In this document: one piece after another, positions 37,972 through 45,386 of the stretch | Position numbering within the stretch: position 1 is the stretch's first letter | Layout of the letters: each line of letters opens with the position of its first letter | NCBI GenBank assembly: GCA_013415565.1 | Contig: JAAEET010000007.1 | Coordinates: forward strand, 1-45,386 | Length of the DNA: 45,386 nt | Reading direction: 5' to 3' | From: Methanomicrobiales archaeon | Lineage (GTDB): Archaea > Halobacteriota > Methanomicrobia > Methanomicrobiales > Methanospirillaceae | Notes under the pieces: generated by a model | Told to the model about the DNA's origin: nothing | Database searches by the model: none | Seen by the model: the letters and a program-made list of their open reading frames with translations, nothing else | Program-made: the position numbers and the translations under genes

Positions 37972-38352
37972 CTAGCGGGATTTCCGGGCAATTGCCGCCA
38001 GGGCTTCACGGGCCGCCTGTTTCACACGGTCGTCCTCGTCCATGCAGGCCCGGAAGAGAGGCTCTACCGCCTTCCTATCGCCGAGTTTCCCGAGAGCGGT
38101 GATCGCCGCAATCAGGTTATCCCGATCGGCAGACATGAGAAAAGAATTAAGTTCCGGAGAAAAGACCGTTGCATCAGGCGTGCCTGATCCTTTGACCGGA
38201 AGAACGGAGCCGACAGGCTCAACGGCTCGCGTATAATACTGTTGTGAGTTTTCCTCTGGTTGCATCCGGGTATCGGGAACGGGATGTGTCAGGTCTGGTT
38301 TTTCCAGCATCTCCGGCCCCATCCTGTTCATCAAACCCCCCTGTTCCCTCAT
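37972..38352 (-). CDS. HEAT-repeat protein, small
   Basis: NLIAAITALGKLGDRKAVEPLFRACMDEDDRVKQAAREALAAIA. Confidence 0.7.
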   Translation of the reverse strand: MREQGGLMNRMGPEMLEKPDLTHPVPDTRMQPEENSQQYYTRAVEPVGSVLPVKGSGTPDATVFSPELNSFLMSADRDNLIAAITALGKLGDRKAVEPLFRACMDEDDRVKQAAREALAAIARKSR

Positions 38353-38559
38353 CCGAGGGCAAACTGATAGTCGATTTTTGGGTTAAAATGTTTGCGCCAC
38401 GCATCTTTGCACGGCACTTCCGGCCTATGATCGGCCAAGGATCGTCACGGCGTGCCGGAACCTGTCAGCTGCATCCGCTACCAGGGCGTCCGGAGAAAAG
38501 ATGTTGATGCCACCTTGATTTTTGCTGCGGTTGATTGGATTTGAAGGGAAAGAGTGATG

Positions 38560-38766
38560 TTATGCGGACTTTGCCGCAAGTTCTACGTCCTCTTCCTTGA
38601 TCGTCTTCCTGCCCGCATGGAGCGCGAGCCGGTTCGCTTCTTTGGTCAGGTTCGCGATGTAATCCTCCGCCTTTGCCACAAGGGCGGCGGCTGCATCGGA
38701 ACCAACTCTTTCAGCACCATTCTTCTTGGCAATTCTCACAACTGCAGCAATAGGTAAATCTGCCAT
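38560..38766 (-). CDS. Archaeal histone
   Basis: 68 aa: MADLPIAAVVRIAKKNGAERVGSDAAAALVAKAEDYIANLTKEANRLALHAGRKTIKEEDVELAAKSA. Confidence 0.97.
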   Translation of the reverse strand: MADLPIAAVVRIAKKNGAERVGSDAAAALVAKAEDYIANLTKEANRLALHAGRKTIKEEDVELAAKSA

Positions 38767-38963
38767 AATATTACCTCAAAACAAAAGTATATCAGGAAAT
38801 ATTTAAACATTTCGCGAATTATGACCTATATTCCCTGCAATAGCCTATCGGGAACCACTGTGAACAAATCTCTGGAAACCTCCCTGATACCTCATTGTTC
38901 ATCCGGCAAAAAACGTCATATCAAAGCCTAAAATAAAAATAATCAATGGAATCCTTAGATTTC

Positions 38964-39719
38964 TTATTTTAAAAGAGAATCTGCCATTCTTATCGCATTT
39001 CCATAATCAGGTGTGGCGCGCGAGGTATCCACAAAAATTCTGTCGATATTTAGGACCGGTGCGCCATGTCCGCGACCCGATCCCAGAAAGATGAGCGTAC
39101 GGAAGATCAAATTTCCCGATATCCCGTCAGGTGCAATGATGACGCCGCACTCCCTGACCGCATCCTCGATGAGGATCTGGTAGTGGACTCCGCCGGTCAT
39201 GCGGGCGATGAGCTCTGCATCGGCAAGGCTCCTGTCGACTGCAGGATGCCTTCCGATATCCCCTGTCCGGCCTCCGGACAGGACCCCGACCCGGTCCGGA
39301 AGACCGAACCGCACCGCCATCGCCCGGGCTTTCCTGGCGAGTTCGATCCGCTCACCGATCTCCCAACCCTCGTCGACACCGACAGGGGCCAGAAAAAACT
39401 TTACTCCCCGGGCAGTTTCGAGGAGGGCGGCCCGTTCCAGGCGTTGCACCCCTGACGCTTCTTTCAGCGCGGAGAGCGTTGTATTCGCCGGGAGGGTGCC
39501 CCGGACAGCGGCATCGATGCGGCCGTCCATGAGGTCCGCAACGAGGGACTGGGCCGGGTCCTCGCATACGGTGAGCGTGAGCCCGGCCTGCGGCGGAACG
39601 GGAATGGTGCTGTCCCGGGTATACAGGACAAGGGATGATCTGGTCGTGGATCCGGCAATACTCCGGATGACCTTTTCCGCATCCCCGGCAATCCCGATCC
39701 CGATAGTCCTCACAGGCAT
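38964..39719 (-). CDS. mtxX: MtxX-like / methanogenesis marker protein 4 family
   Basis: GIGIAGDAEKVIRSI...DAAVRGTLPAN...LSGGRTGDIGRHPAVDRSLADAELIA; phosphotransacetylase-like; next to marker 2 gene. Confidence 0.8.
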   Translation of the reverse strand: MPVRTIGIGIAGDAEKVIRSIAGSTTRSSLVLYTRDSTIPVPPQAGLTLTVCEDPAQSLVADLMDGRIDAAVRGTLPANTTLSALKEASGVQRLERAALLETARGVKFFLAPVGVDEGWEIGERIELARKARAMAVRFGLPDRVGVLSGGRTGDIGRHPAVDRSLADAELIARMTGGVHYQILIEDAVRECGVIIAPDGISGNLIFRTLIFLGSGRGHGAPVLNIDRIFVDTSRATPDYGNAIRMADSLLK

Positions 39720-40720
39720 GATCCATCATCGGAGAAGAGCCGCATGACCCCGTTCCGGGAGAAATCAAAAACCGGTGAGCCCTCTCCGCCGTATACGATC
39801 TCCAGTTTCCTGGTGGAATCGACCGAACCAATAACCGTCGCGGTCATTCCGACCTTGTCGAACCGCTTCCTGATCTCACCGGTGTTCTCCTCCGGTGCGG
39901 TGAGCACGAATCCCATCCCGGGATAGATCCGGATCCACTGTTCGAACGTCATGTAATTCACGGCGAGATCGGGTTTCGGAAGACGTTCCAGTTCGATCAG
40001 TGCCCCTTTCCCGCTCACTTCGAGCAGCATGCCGAGTGTGCCGATCACGCCGGGGTTGCTGATGTCCTTCCCGGCAGAGACGAGGCCGTCCTTCCCGAGT
40101 TCCTGCATGAGGCGGATCTGTGCCCGCACCTGGTCGGCGGATTTCATGGTGACCGAGTCCCAGTTGAGGGCACACGAGGGATGGACCCGTCCTTCAAGAT
40201 CGACGGCGACGATAACCGCATCTCCCACCCGGGCGGTGTGGCTGTAGATGACCGCGTCCTTCGGGGCAATCCCGAGGATTGCCACATCGATCACGCTGTA
40301 CGGAGTGTCGGGGTGGAGGTGCCCCCCGACAATCGGGACGCCGAACTGGAGCGAGGCATCGTGCATCCCGGCCAGCACTTCTTTCTGGATGCGGTTGTCG
40401 GAGATGGAGAAGACATCAACCATGGCAAGGGGTTTTCCCCCCATCGCCGCTATATCGTGGATATTGACGAGAACAGAGCAGTAGCCTGCCCAGTAGGGAT
40501 CGGCCTCCATGAGACGGCTCCAGATACCGTCAGCAGCCAGGAGGAGGACTTCGTCCCCGTGCTCGATGACCGCTGCATCCTCGCCGAAAGACGCAATGAT
40601 TTCCGGAGCCTCGATCCTTATCGCCCGGACCATCGCCCCGATGGCGTGCTTCCTCCTGACACCTTCATATTCCCTGACTACGGCGGCAATCTTCGCGGTG
40701 GAGCAGTCATGTACCATCAT
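39710..40720 (-). CDS. AIR synthase-related protein, methanogenesis marker 2-like
   Basis: SFGEDAAVIEHGDEVLLLAADGIW; NIHDIAAMGGKPLAMVDVFS; GGHLHPDTPY. Confidence 0.85.
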   Translation of the reverse strand: MMVHDCSTAKIAAVVREYEGVRRKHAIGAMVRAIRIEAPEIIASFGEDAAVIEHGDEVLLLAADGIWSRLMEADPYWAGYCSVLVNIHDIAAMGGKPLAMVDVFSISDNRIQKEVLAGMHDASLQFGVPIVGGHLHPDTPYSVIDVAILGIAPKDAVIYSHTARVGDAVIVAVDLEGRVHPSCALNWDSVTMKSADQVRAQIRLMQELGKDGLVSAGKDISNPGVIGTLGMLLEVSGKGALIELERLPKPDLAVNYMTFEQWIRIYPGMGFVLTAPEENTGEIRKRFDKVGMTATVIGSVDSTRKLEIVYGGEGSPVFDFSRNGVMRLFSDDGSCL

Positions 40721-40803
40721 GGAATCCTCGAATAATCCGGTTCTTACTATCCATTCGGCATCATCAGAGATAATTTATTTGATACACCGTTGAAGAGATA
40801 GGC

Positions 40804-42246
40804 ATGGATTGGGCCTCGAAATACCGCCCGAAGCACATGGACGAGGTGGTCGGAAACAGCACCGCCCTCCGTCAGATGGTGGAATGGGGCCGGACCTGGA
40901 CCCGGGAGAGCCGTCCGCTGATCCTCTACGGCAAGCCGGGCACCGGCAAGACTTCGAGCGTGTATGCCCTCGCCGCCGATCTGAACTGGGAGGTCATCGA
41001 GCTGAACGCCAGCGACCAGCGGACAAAGGATGTCATCCTCCGGATCGCAGGGACCAGCAGCCAGACCGGGAGCCTCACCGGTGCCGAGCGCAAGGTCATT
41101 TTACTCGATGAAGCCGACAATCTCCATGGTACGGCAGACCGGGGAGGCGCCCGTGCAATCCTGGAGGTGATCAGGACCGCCCGCCAGCCGGTGATCCTCA
41201 TAGCAAACGATCTCTACCAGATTCCGGCAGAGATCAGGTCGCGGAGTGACCCGGTCCAGTTTCGCGCCCTCCCGGCCCGATCGATCGTTCCCCGCCTCCG
41301 GTTCATCTGCAGCAGCGAACACCTCTCCTGCGGCGACGAGGCCCTGAAGGACATTGCCGAGGCGGCGCACGGGGATATGCGTGCCGCCATCACCATGCTG
41401 GAAGCCGCCGCCATCGGCCGGGAAGCCCTCGTCGAGGCGGACATCTCCACTTCGCGGAAGGATGAGCGATCGACAATCTTCGACCTGGTGGCCGCCGTGT
41501 TCGGGAAACCGGGGGGAGAGGATCTCATGAAGATCTCCTACGAGGTCGATGAAACGCCGGATACCCTCGCCCAGTGGATCGAGGCGAATCTCGGCCATAT
41601 AAACGATGCGGATCGCTATTCCCGGGCATACCAGTGTCTCGCGCGTTCCGACGAGTATATCGGGCTCACCTTCCGCCACCAGTACTACACGCTCTGGCGG
41701 TATGCCTCGCTTCTGATGATTCTCGGCGTCTCTGATGCCGCCGGCGGAGCGGGCATCCACGCCCGCATCCAGTCCCCGGAGCGGTGGAGAAAAATGGGGA
41801 GTTACCGGAAACAGAAGGCGGTCCGCACCGGGATGCTCGACAAGGTCTCGTCCGGCCTCCACATGTCCCAGCACTCCCTCCGCGATACGTACCTCTCCCT
41901 TGTCTCCGCCCTTGCGGACCGCGATCCGACGACCTTCGCACGTGATTTTTCGCTCGATTCCGATGAGCTGAACCTCCTCATCCACGACAAGGCCCGGGCC
42001 CAGAAGGTGGTGAAAACTCTTGCCGATGAGGAGAAGAAACGTGAGAAGGAACGGGAAGCGGCCGAGAAACGTGAGCAGAAACGAGCGGCCGCAGCGACAC
42101 CGGGAGCAGAGGACGCAGACAGGCGTATGTCTTCCCCGGATTCAAAGAACCGGCAGGCCGCCGGCGCTCCCGAGCAGGCAGGGCCATCCCAGGAAGAACC
42201 GGAAAAGGATAAAAAATCTCAAAAGACACTCTTCGACGGTTTCTGA
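40804..42246 (+). CDS. rfcL: Replication factor C large subunit
   Basis: [22 protein letters not shown] Walker [10 protein letters not shown]-terminal QKTLFDGF. Confidence 0.95.
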   Translation: MDWASKYRPKHMDEVVGNSTALRQMVEWGRTWTRESRPLILYGKPGTGKTSSVYALAADLNWEVIELNASDQRTKDVILRIAGTSSQTGSLTGAERKVILLDEADNLHGTADRGGARAILEVIRTARQPVILIANDLYQIPAEIRSRSDPVQFRALPARSIVPRLRFICSSEHLSCGDEALKDIAEAAHGDMRAAITMLEAAAIGREALVEADISTSRKDERSTIFDLVAAVFGKPGGEDLMKISYEVDETPDTLAQWIEANLGHINDADRYSRAYQCLARSDEYIGLTFRHQYYTLWRYASLLMILGVSDAAGGAGIHARIQSPERWRKMGSYRKQKAVRTGMLDKVSSGLHMSQHSLRDTYLSLVSALADRDPTTFARDFSLDSDELNLLIHDKARAQKVVKTLADEEKKREKEREAAEKREQKRAAAATPGAEDADRRMSSPDSKNRQAAGAPEQAGPSQEEPEKDKKSQKTLFDGF

Positions 42247-42641
42247 CCCCGGTGATATTGGTGGAGTGTCACCCCGCAGTCGATGATCTCGCCCCCGTTT
42301 CCGTATCCCTCGAATCCAAGATGATACACGATGAGATCGCAATCGAGGCGCCGGGCGAGGGCGATCAGGGCCGGCATCATCTCTTCCGCCGGCCGGATGG
42401 CATAGATCACCTCGATGCCGTCATACAGGGTCATATCCGGGGAGAAAATATCATCGATGACGATCGGAACGCCCGAACTCCCCCCGGGTTGCCTTATGTC
42501 GGTACAGATGACGTTCCCCCCGGCAGCGGCAATCACCCCGGCTGCCGTAGTATTGCTCCCGACCCCGATCTCTGCCGCTGACCGGTAACGGGAGGCGATC
42601 CAGGCGCCGATAGTCCGTTCAATATGTTTATGAGCGCCCAT
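42219..42641 (-). CDS. UPF0146 family protein
   Basis: [35 protein letters not shown]...[26 protein letters not shown]. Confidence 0.85.
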   Translation of the reverse strand: MGAHKHIERTIGAWIASRYRSAAEIGVGSNTTAAGVIAAAGGNVICTDIRQPGGSSGVPIVIDDIFSPDMTLYDGIEVIYAIRPAEEMMPALIALARRLDCDLIVYHLGFEGYGNGGEIIDCGVTLHQYHRGQKPSKSVF

Positions 42642-42650
42642 TGTGAGTAC

Positions 42651-43202
42651 ATGGTAATGGATCTCCTTATTTTTTGGGATTCCGGCGCGCCCGGCGGGCT
42701 CGGCCTCCCCGTCTCGCGGTTCATCGGGGATCTCTTCTCCCTGCCCGTTCAGATCTGTCCGAACCCGCTGATCCTGAACGGCTACGTTGGATCGCGGCGC
42801 CAGACCGATGCCCGCTCCGTTCTCGATACCCTCGCAATCTTCAGGCAGCGGCAGGAGATCCCGGACCCGATTCTCCTCGTGTGCGGGACCGACCTCTTCA
42901 CCGAGGGCACGGCGTCCCTCTTCGGGCTTGCCCGCCCTTACTCCCGGGTTGCCGTGGTCTCGACGGTCCGCCTGGAAAATACCTTCTACGGTCTTTTGGA
43001 GAACGAGGATGATCTCATCGACCGCCTGGTGAAGGAAAGCGCTCATGAGATCGGTCATCTCTTCTCCCTTGAGCACTGTACCGATCCGGAATGCATCATG
43101 TATGCACCCCTGACTCTCGATGATCTTGACCGGAAAAAACGACGCTTTTGCCCGGAATGCCGGAACCTGCTGGACCGGGCTGTTCCGCGGGCCGGCATCT
43201 GA
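42651..43202 (+). CDS. amzA: Archaemetzincin (peptidase family M54)
   Basis: HEIGHLFSLEHCTDPECIMY zinc protease motif and CPEC; upstream ATG at 42624 also possible. Confidence 0.92.
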   Translation: MVMDLLIFWDSGAPGGLGLPVSRFIGDLFSLPVQICPNPLILNGYVGSRRQTDARSVLDTLAIFRQRQEIPDPILLVCGTDLFTEGTASLFGLARPYSRVAVVSTVRLENTFYGLLENEDDLIDRLVKESAHEIGHLFSLEHCTDPECIMYAPLTLDDLDRKKRRFCPECRNLLDRAVPRAGI

Positions 43203-43255
43203 TTATGCGGGAAATAGTAATAACACTCAAATTATCCCTGTTCTCTCAATTCGGA

Positions 43256-43458
43256 TGAGAGGATCTGTAGACGTGGACGCTCCCGGGGCTCCGTCCCGCC
43301 GCTGGGGCGCCCCGGATGCGATAGTGGTCATGGAAGGGCTGCCAAACGGCAGGGAACCACAAGAGGGTTGATGTACCCATGAAGTGGAGACGCCCTGATC
43401 GTAACCAGGGAAATATGGAAAATTCCTTCAGACATCACCGAAGATGACATCACACAAC
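43256..43458 (+). mobile_element. Possible IS200/IS605-type TnpB 3'-end relic plus right-end/omegaRNA-like region
   Basis: Frame of ORF 43120..43371 ends in ...VDAPGAPSRRWGAPDAIVVMEGLPNGREPQEG*, reminiscent of archaeal TnpB C-terminal tails; followed by a CCCTG-8nt-CAGGG hairpin; recognition from memory, not searched. Confidence 0.3.
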
Positions 43459-43486
43459 GGGGAATCCCCAACAATAACCGGATAAT

Positions 43487-43522
43487 AAAAAAATTACCGA
43501 CAATAATCAATCAGGAAAAAAA
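43487..43522 (-). terminator. Oligo-T terminators (minus strand) after rpl12
   Basis: Two A7 tracts on + strand (43487-43493, 43516-43522) just past the rpl12 stop. Confidence 0.5.
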
Positions 43523-43529
43523 GAGGATT

Positions 43530-43847
43530 TCAGCCGAACAGGGCACCGAGCCCTGCCATACCGCTCTCTTCCTCTTCCTTCTTCTCTTCGGGTGCCGCTT
43601 CCTCTGCAGCTGCGGCAGCGGGTGCGGCAGCAACGGCTGCGGCGGGTGCGGCAGCAACGGCCACCGGGGCTGCTGCGGCCTTGCTGATGGCCTCCTCGAT
43701 ATTGATGCCTTCAAGGGCGGCAACCAGTGCCTTGACACGGGCTTCGTCGACAGCGATACCGGCAGCGGTAAGAACCGCCTTTACACTCTCTTCCTTGATC
43801 TCCTTTCCTGCCTTGTGGAGGAGGAGGGCTGCATAGATGTACTCCAT
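43530..43847 (-). CDS. rpl12: 50S ribosomal protein L12 (P1/P2 type)
   Basis: [31 protein letters not shown]...[19 protein letters not shown]. Confidence 0.97.
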   Translation of the reverse strand: MEYIYAALLLHKAGKEIKEESVKAVLTAAGIAVDEARVKALVAALEGINIEEAISKAAAAPVAVAAAPAAAVAAAPAAAAAEEAAPEEKKEEEESGMAGLGALFG

Positions 43848-43875
43848 TTTTTTTCACCTACTCTTTTTTTCGAAT

Positions 43876-44730
43876 TCAGGATCCCCCGACCATATTCTGG
43901 AGGGCTGCACTTTCGCGTTGTGCTTTTCCGATGATTCCATCAATCACGTCTTTCTCATAGATGCTGGCCTCGATGGCAAGACCCCTGGCCTCTCTCACCG
44001 CCCGGGCGATGATCGGCGCTGCCGTCTCAACGGTCGGGATGATCGCATTGACCGACAGGTTGAATGCCTGGCTTGCGGCGAGAGTGATCTGGCCGGCGAT
44101 CATATCTTCATCGATGGCGAGGACGGACGGTTCATACAGGCTGCCTTCAAAGTACGCGGCCTGGAGGATGAGTCCGACATCCATGGGTTTGATGCCGAGC
44201 TTTGCCAGCACGTCGGCCTGCTTGGGGGTGATGGCGTCCCCTTTCTTCACCACGGTCTTGGTCTCGCGGATCTTCACCTTCCCGGCCTCGATGGCTGCGG
44301 GAATTCCGGCCTGCTGCAGTTCGCCGACAATCGGGCCTGGTTTGAAACTGGTCGGCCCTTTCTCGACCACGATGTCCTCGGGCGCTTTCTCTCCGGGCTT
44401 TGCCGCCATCTTGGTCTTTGTCTTCTCGAGCTGCTTGAACAGTCTGAACGGGTTGTCGTTGGTGAAGATGAGCGCCGAATGCCCCGACAGGCGACCGGCG
44501 AGCGCCGCGATCTCTCCGCCGAGCTCGGCGAACGCATGCTCGATCAGCGTGTTCCTCGTCATCTTGAGTTTCGCTGATCCCCTCAGGTTCCGCCGGATCT
44601 GCTGGAGCTGGGCGGCAGGGATGCCGTACATGTCGACGAGACCGATCAATGCATACCTGCCGACGTCAGCCTTGATCTCCTCGACCTCTCTCCTCTTCCA
44701 TGCCGGAAGGTGATGCGTATACAGCGCCAT
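43876..44730 (-). CDS. rpl10: 50S ribosomal protein L10 (P0)
   Basis: WKRREVEEIKADVGRYALIGLVDMYGIPAAQLQQIRRNLRGSAKLKMTRNTLIEHA. Confidence 0.95.
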   Translation of the reverse strand: MALYTHHLPAWKRREVEEIKADVGRYALIGLVDMYGIPAAQLQQIRRNLRGSAKLKMTRNTLIEHAFAELGGEIAALAGRLSGHSALIFTNDNPFRLFKQLEKTKTKMAAKPGEKAPEDIVVEKGPTSFKPGPIVGELQQAGIPAAIEAGKVKIRETKTVVKKGDAITPKQADVLAKLGIKPMDVGLILQAAYFEGSLYEPSVLAIDEDMIAGQITLAASQAFNLSVNAIIPTVETAAPIIARAVREARGLAIEASIYEKDVIDGIIGKAQRESAALQNMVGGS

Positions 44731-44732
44731 GG

Positions 44733-45377
44733 CTACACCAGCCTCTCCGCGGGGCCCATGGTGGTCTTGACATAGACCGACCTTATGTTCATGGCTCCCT
44801 GCTCGAGCGCACCCTCGATCTTCTTGAGTACCGCATCGATGTTCTCTGCGATCTGCTCGGGCGGCATCTGGGTGGACCCGACCTTCACGTGGAATGTCTT
44901 TTTATCCTTGGTCCGTACCTTCACCGAGTTCCTGAGACGCTCGACGATCGGTCTGATATCGGTCCCGCCCGGGATCGGGGTCGGCATCCTTCCCCGGGGT
45001 CCCAGTCGCGGACCGAGGAACCGGCCGACCTGGGGCATCACGCTGGTCTCGGCGAGGAAGAAGCGGTACGAGCTTGCAACCTGCCGGGCTTCGCGTGGCT
45101 CTCCACCGAGCCGTTCGATCTCTTCAGGACTGATGATCAGGTCGACGCCCGCCTCACGAGCCTGGGTGGTGATGTCGCCTTTGCCGAGGACCGCAATACC
45201 CACGTTCCTGCCGGTGCCGTGGGGAAGAAGAATCGTTTCGTCGATACGGTTCTTCGGCTGCGCCATGTCGATATTCTTGAGATTGATGGTGAGATCCACG
45301 CTCTCAGAGAACTTCCGTTCCGGCGCTTTTTCAATGGCCGCTTTCACGGCCTCCAGAATCCTGGCCCTTTCTACCAT
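44733..45377 (-). CDS. rpl1: 50S ribosomal protein L1
   Basis: MVERARILEAVKAAIEKAPERKFSESVDLTINLKNIDM...GPRLGPRGRMPTPIP. Confidence 0.95.
   Translation of the reverse strand: MVERARILEAVKAAIEKAPERKFSESVDLTINLKNIDMAQPKNRIDETILLPHGTGRNVGIAVLGKGDITTQAREAGVDLIISPEEIERLGGEPREARQVASSYRFFLAETSVMPQVGRFLGPRLGPRGRMPTPIPGGTDIRPIVERLRNSVKVRTKDKKTFHVKVGSTQMPPEQIAENIDAVLKKIEGALEQGAMNIRSVYVKTTMGPAERLV
45336..45351 (-). promoter_or_regulatory. Candidate autoregulatory L1-binding hairpin inside rpl1 (GGCCG-UGAAAG-CGGCC on mRNA)
   Basis: Perfect 5-bp stem at nt 27-42 of the CDS; position matches known Methanococcus L1 mRNA site about 30 nt inside the gene. Confidence 0.35.
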
Positions 45378-45386
45378 GCCATTCCT

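Noticed and set aside
43600-43680. Low-complexity GCG/GCC-rich repeat
   Set aside because: It is the normal Ala/Glu-rich hinge of archaeal ribosomal protein L12.
1-45386. CRISPR array, tRNA or rRNA genes
   Set aside because: No regularly spaced direct repeats beyond the coding 39-bp repeat, and no tRNA-like T-loop/acceptor combinations or rRNA segments recognised; GGTTCGA-type hits checked were in coding genes.

Overview
This looks like a chromosomal window from a hydrogenotrophic/formatotrophic methanogenic archaeon, most likely order Methanomicrobiales (inferred from gene content only). Most of it is core genome. Recognisable genes are F420-type formate dehydrogenase fdhA-fdhB; archaeal gatD/gatE with argH; an SBP/permease/ATPase ABC transporter with a divergent HTH regulator; rpl10e; a compact fumarase / 2-oxoglutarate:ferredoxin oxidoreductase / succinyl-CoA synthetase operon; archaeal MAT with hisG-hisA-hisB; an archaeal histone; methanogenesis-marker genes (MtxX-like and marker-2-like); rfcL; a UPF0146 gene; archaemetzincin; and the L1-L10(P0)-L12 ribosomal operon on the minus strand. 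I saw no rRNA, tRNA or CRISPR array. The points most worth checking are: (1) a candidate fdh regulatory island, in which three paralogous small TPR proteins bracket fdhAB next to an HTH-multiPAS one-component regulator, with a repeated GCATGGC(A/G)CNNATGCA-like element upstream of these genes; (2) a possible -1 frameshift or indel at an A10 tract at the 5' end of the third TPR gene; (3) an operator-like palindrome overlapping a leaderless-type promoter of the ABC transporter; (4) a run of six 4-nt overlaps in the TCA operon; (5) a possible IS605/TnpB 3'-end relic near 43.26-43.45 kb; (6) an exported protein built of 39-bp/13-aa tandem repeats cut by the left edge, absent from the ORF track. 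I did not find a convincing wholly novel system; the fdh-flanking TPR/PAS arrangement is the best candidate.
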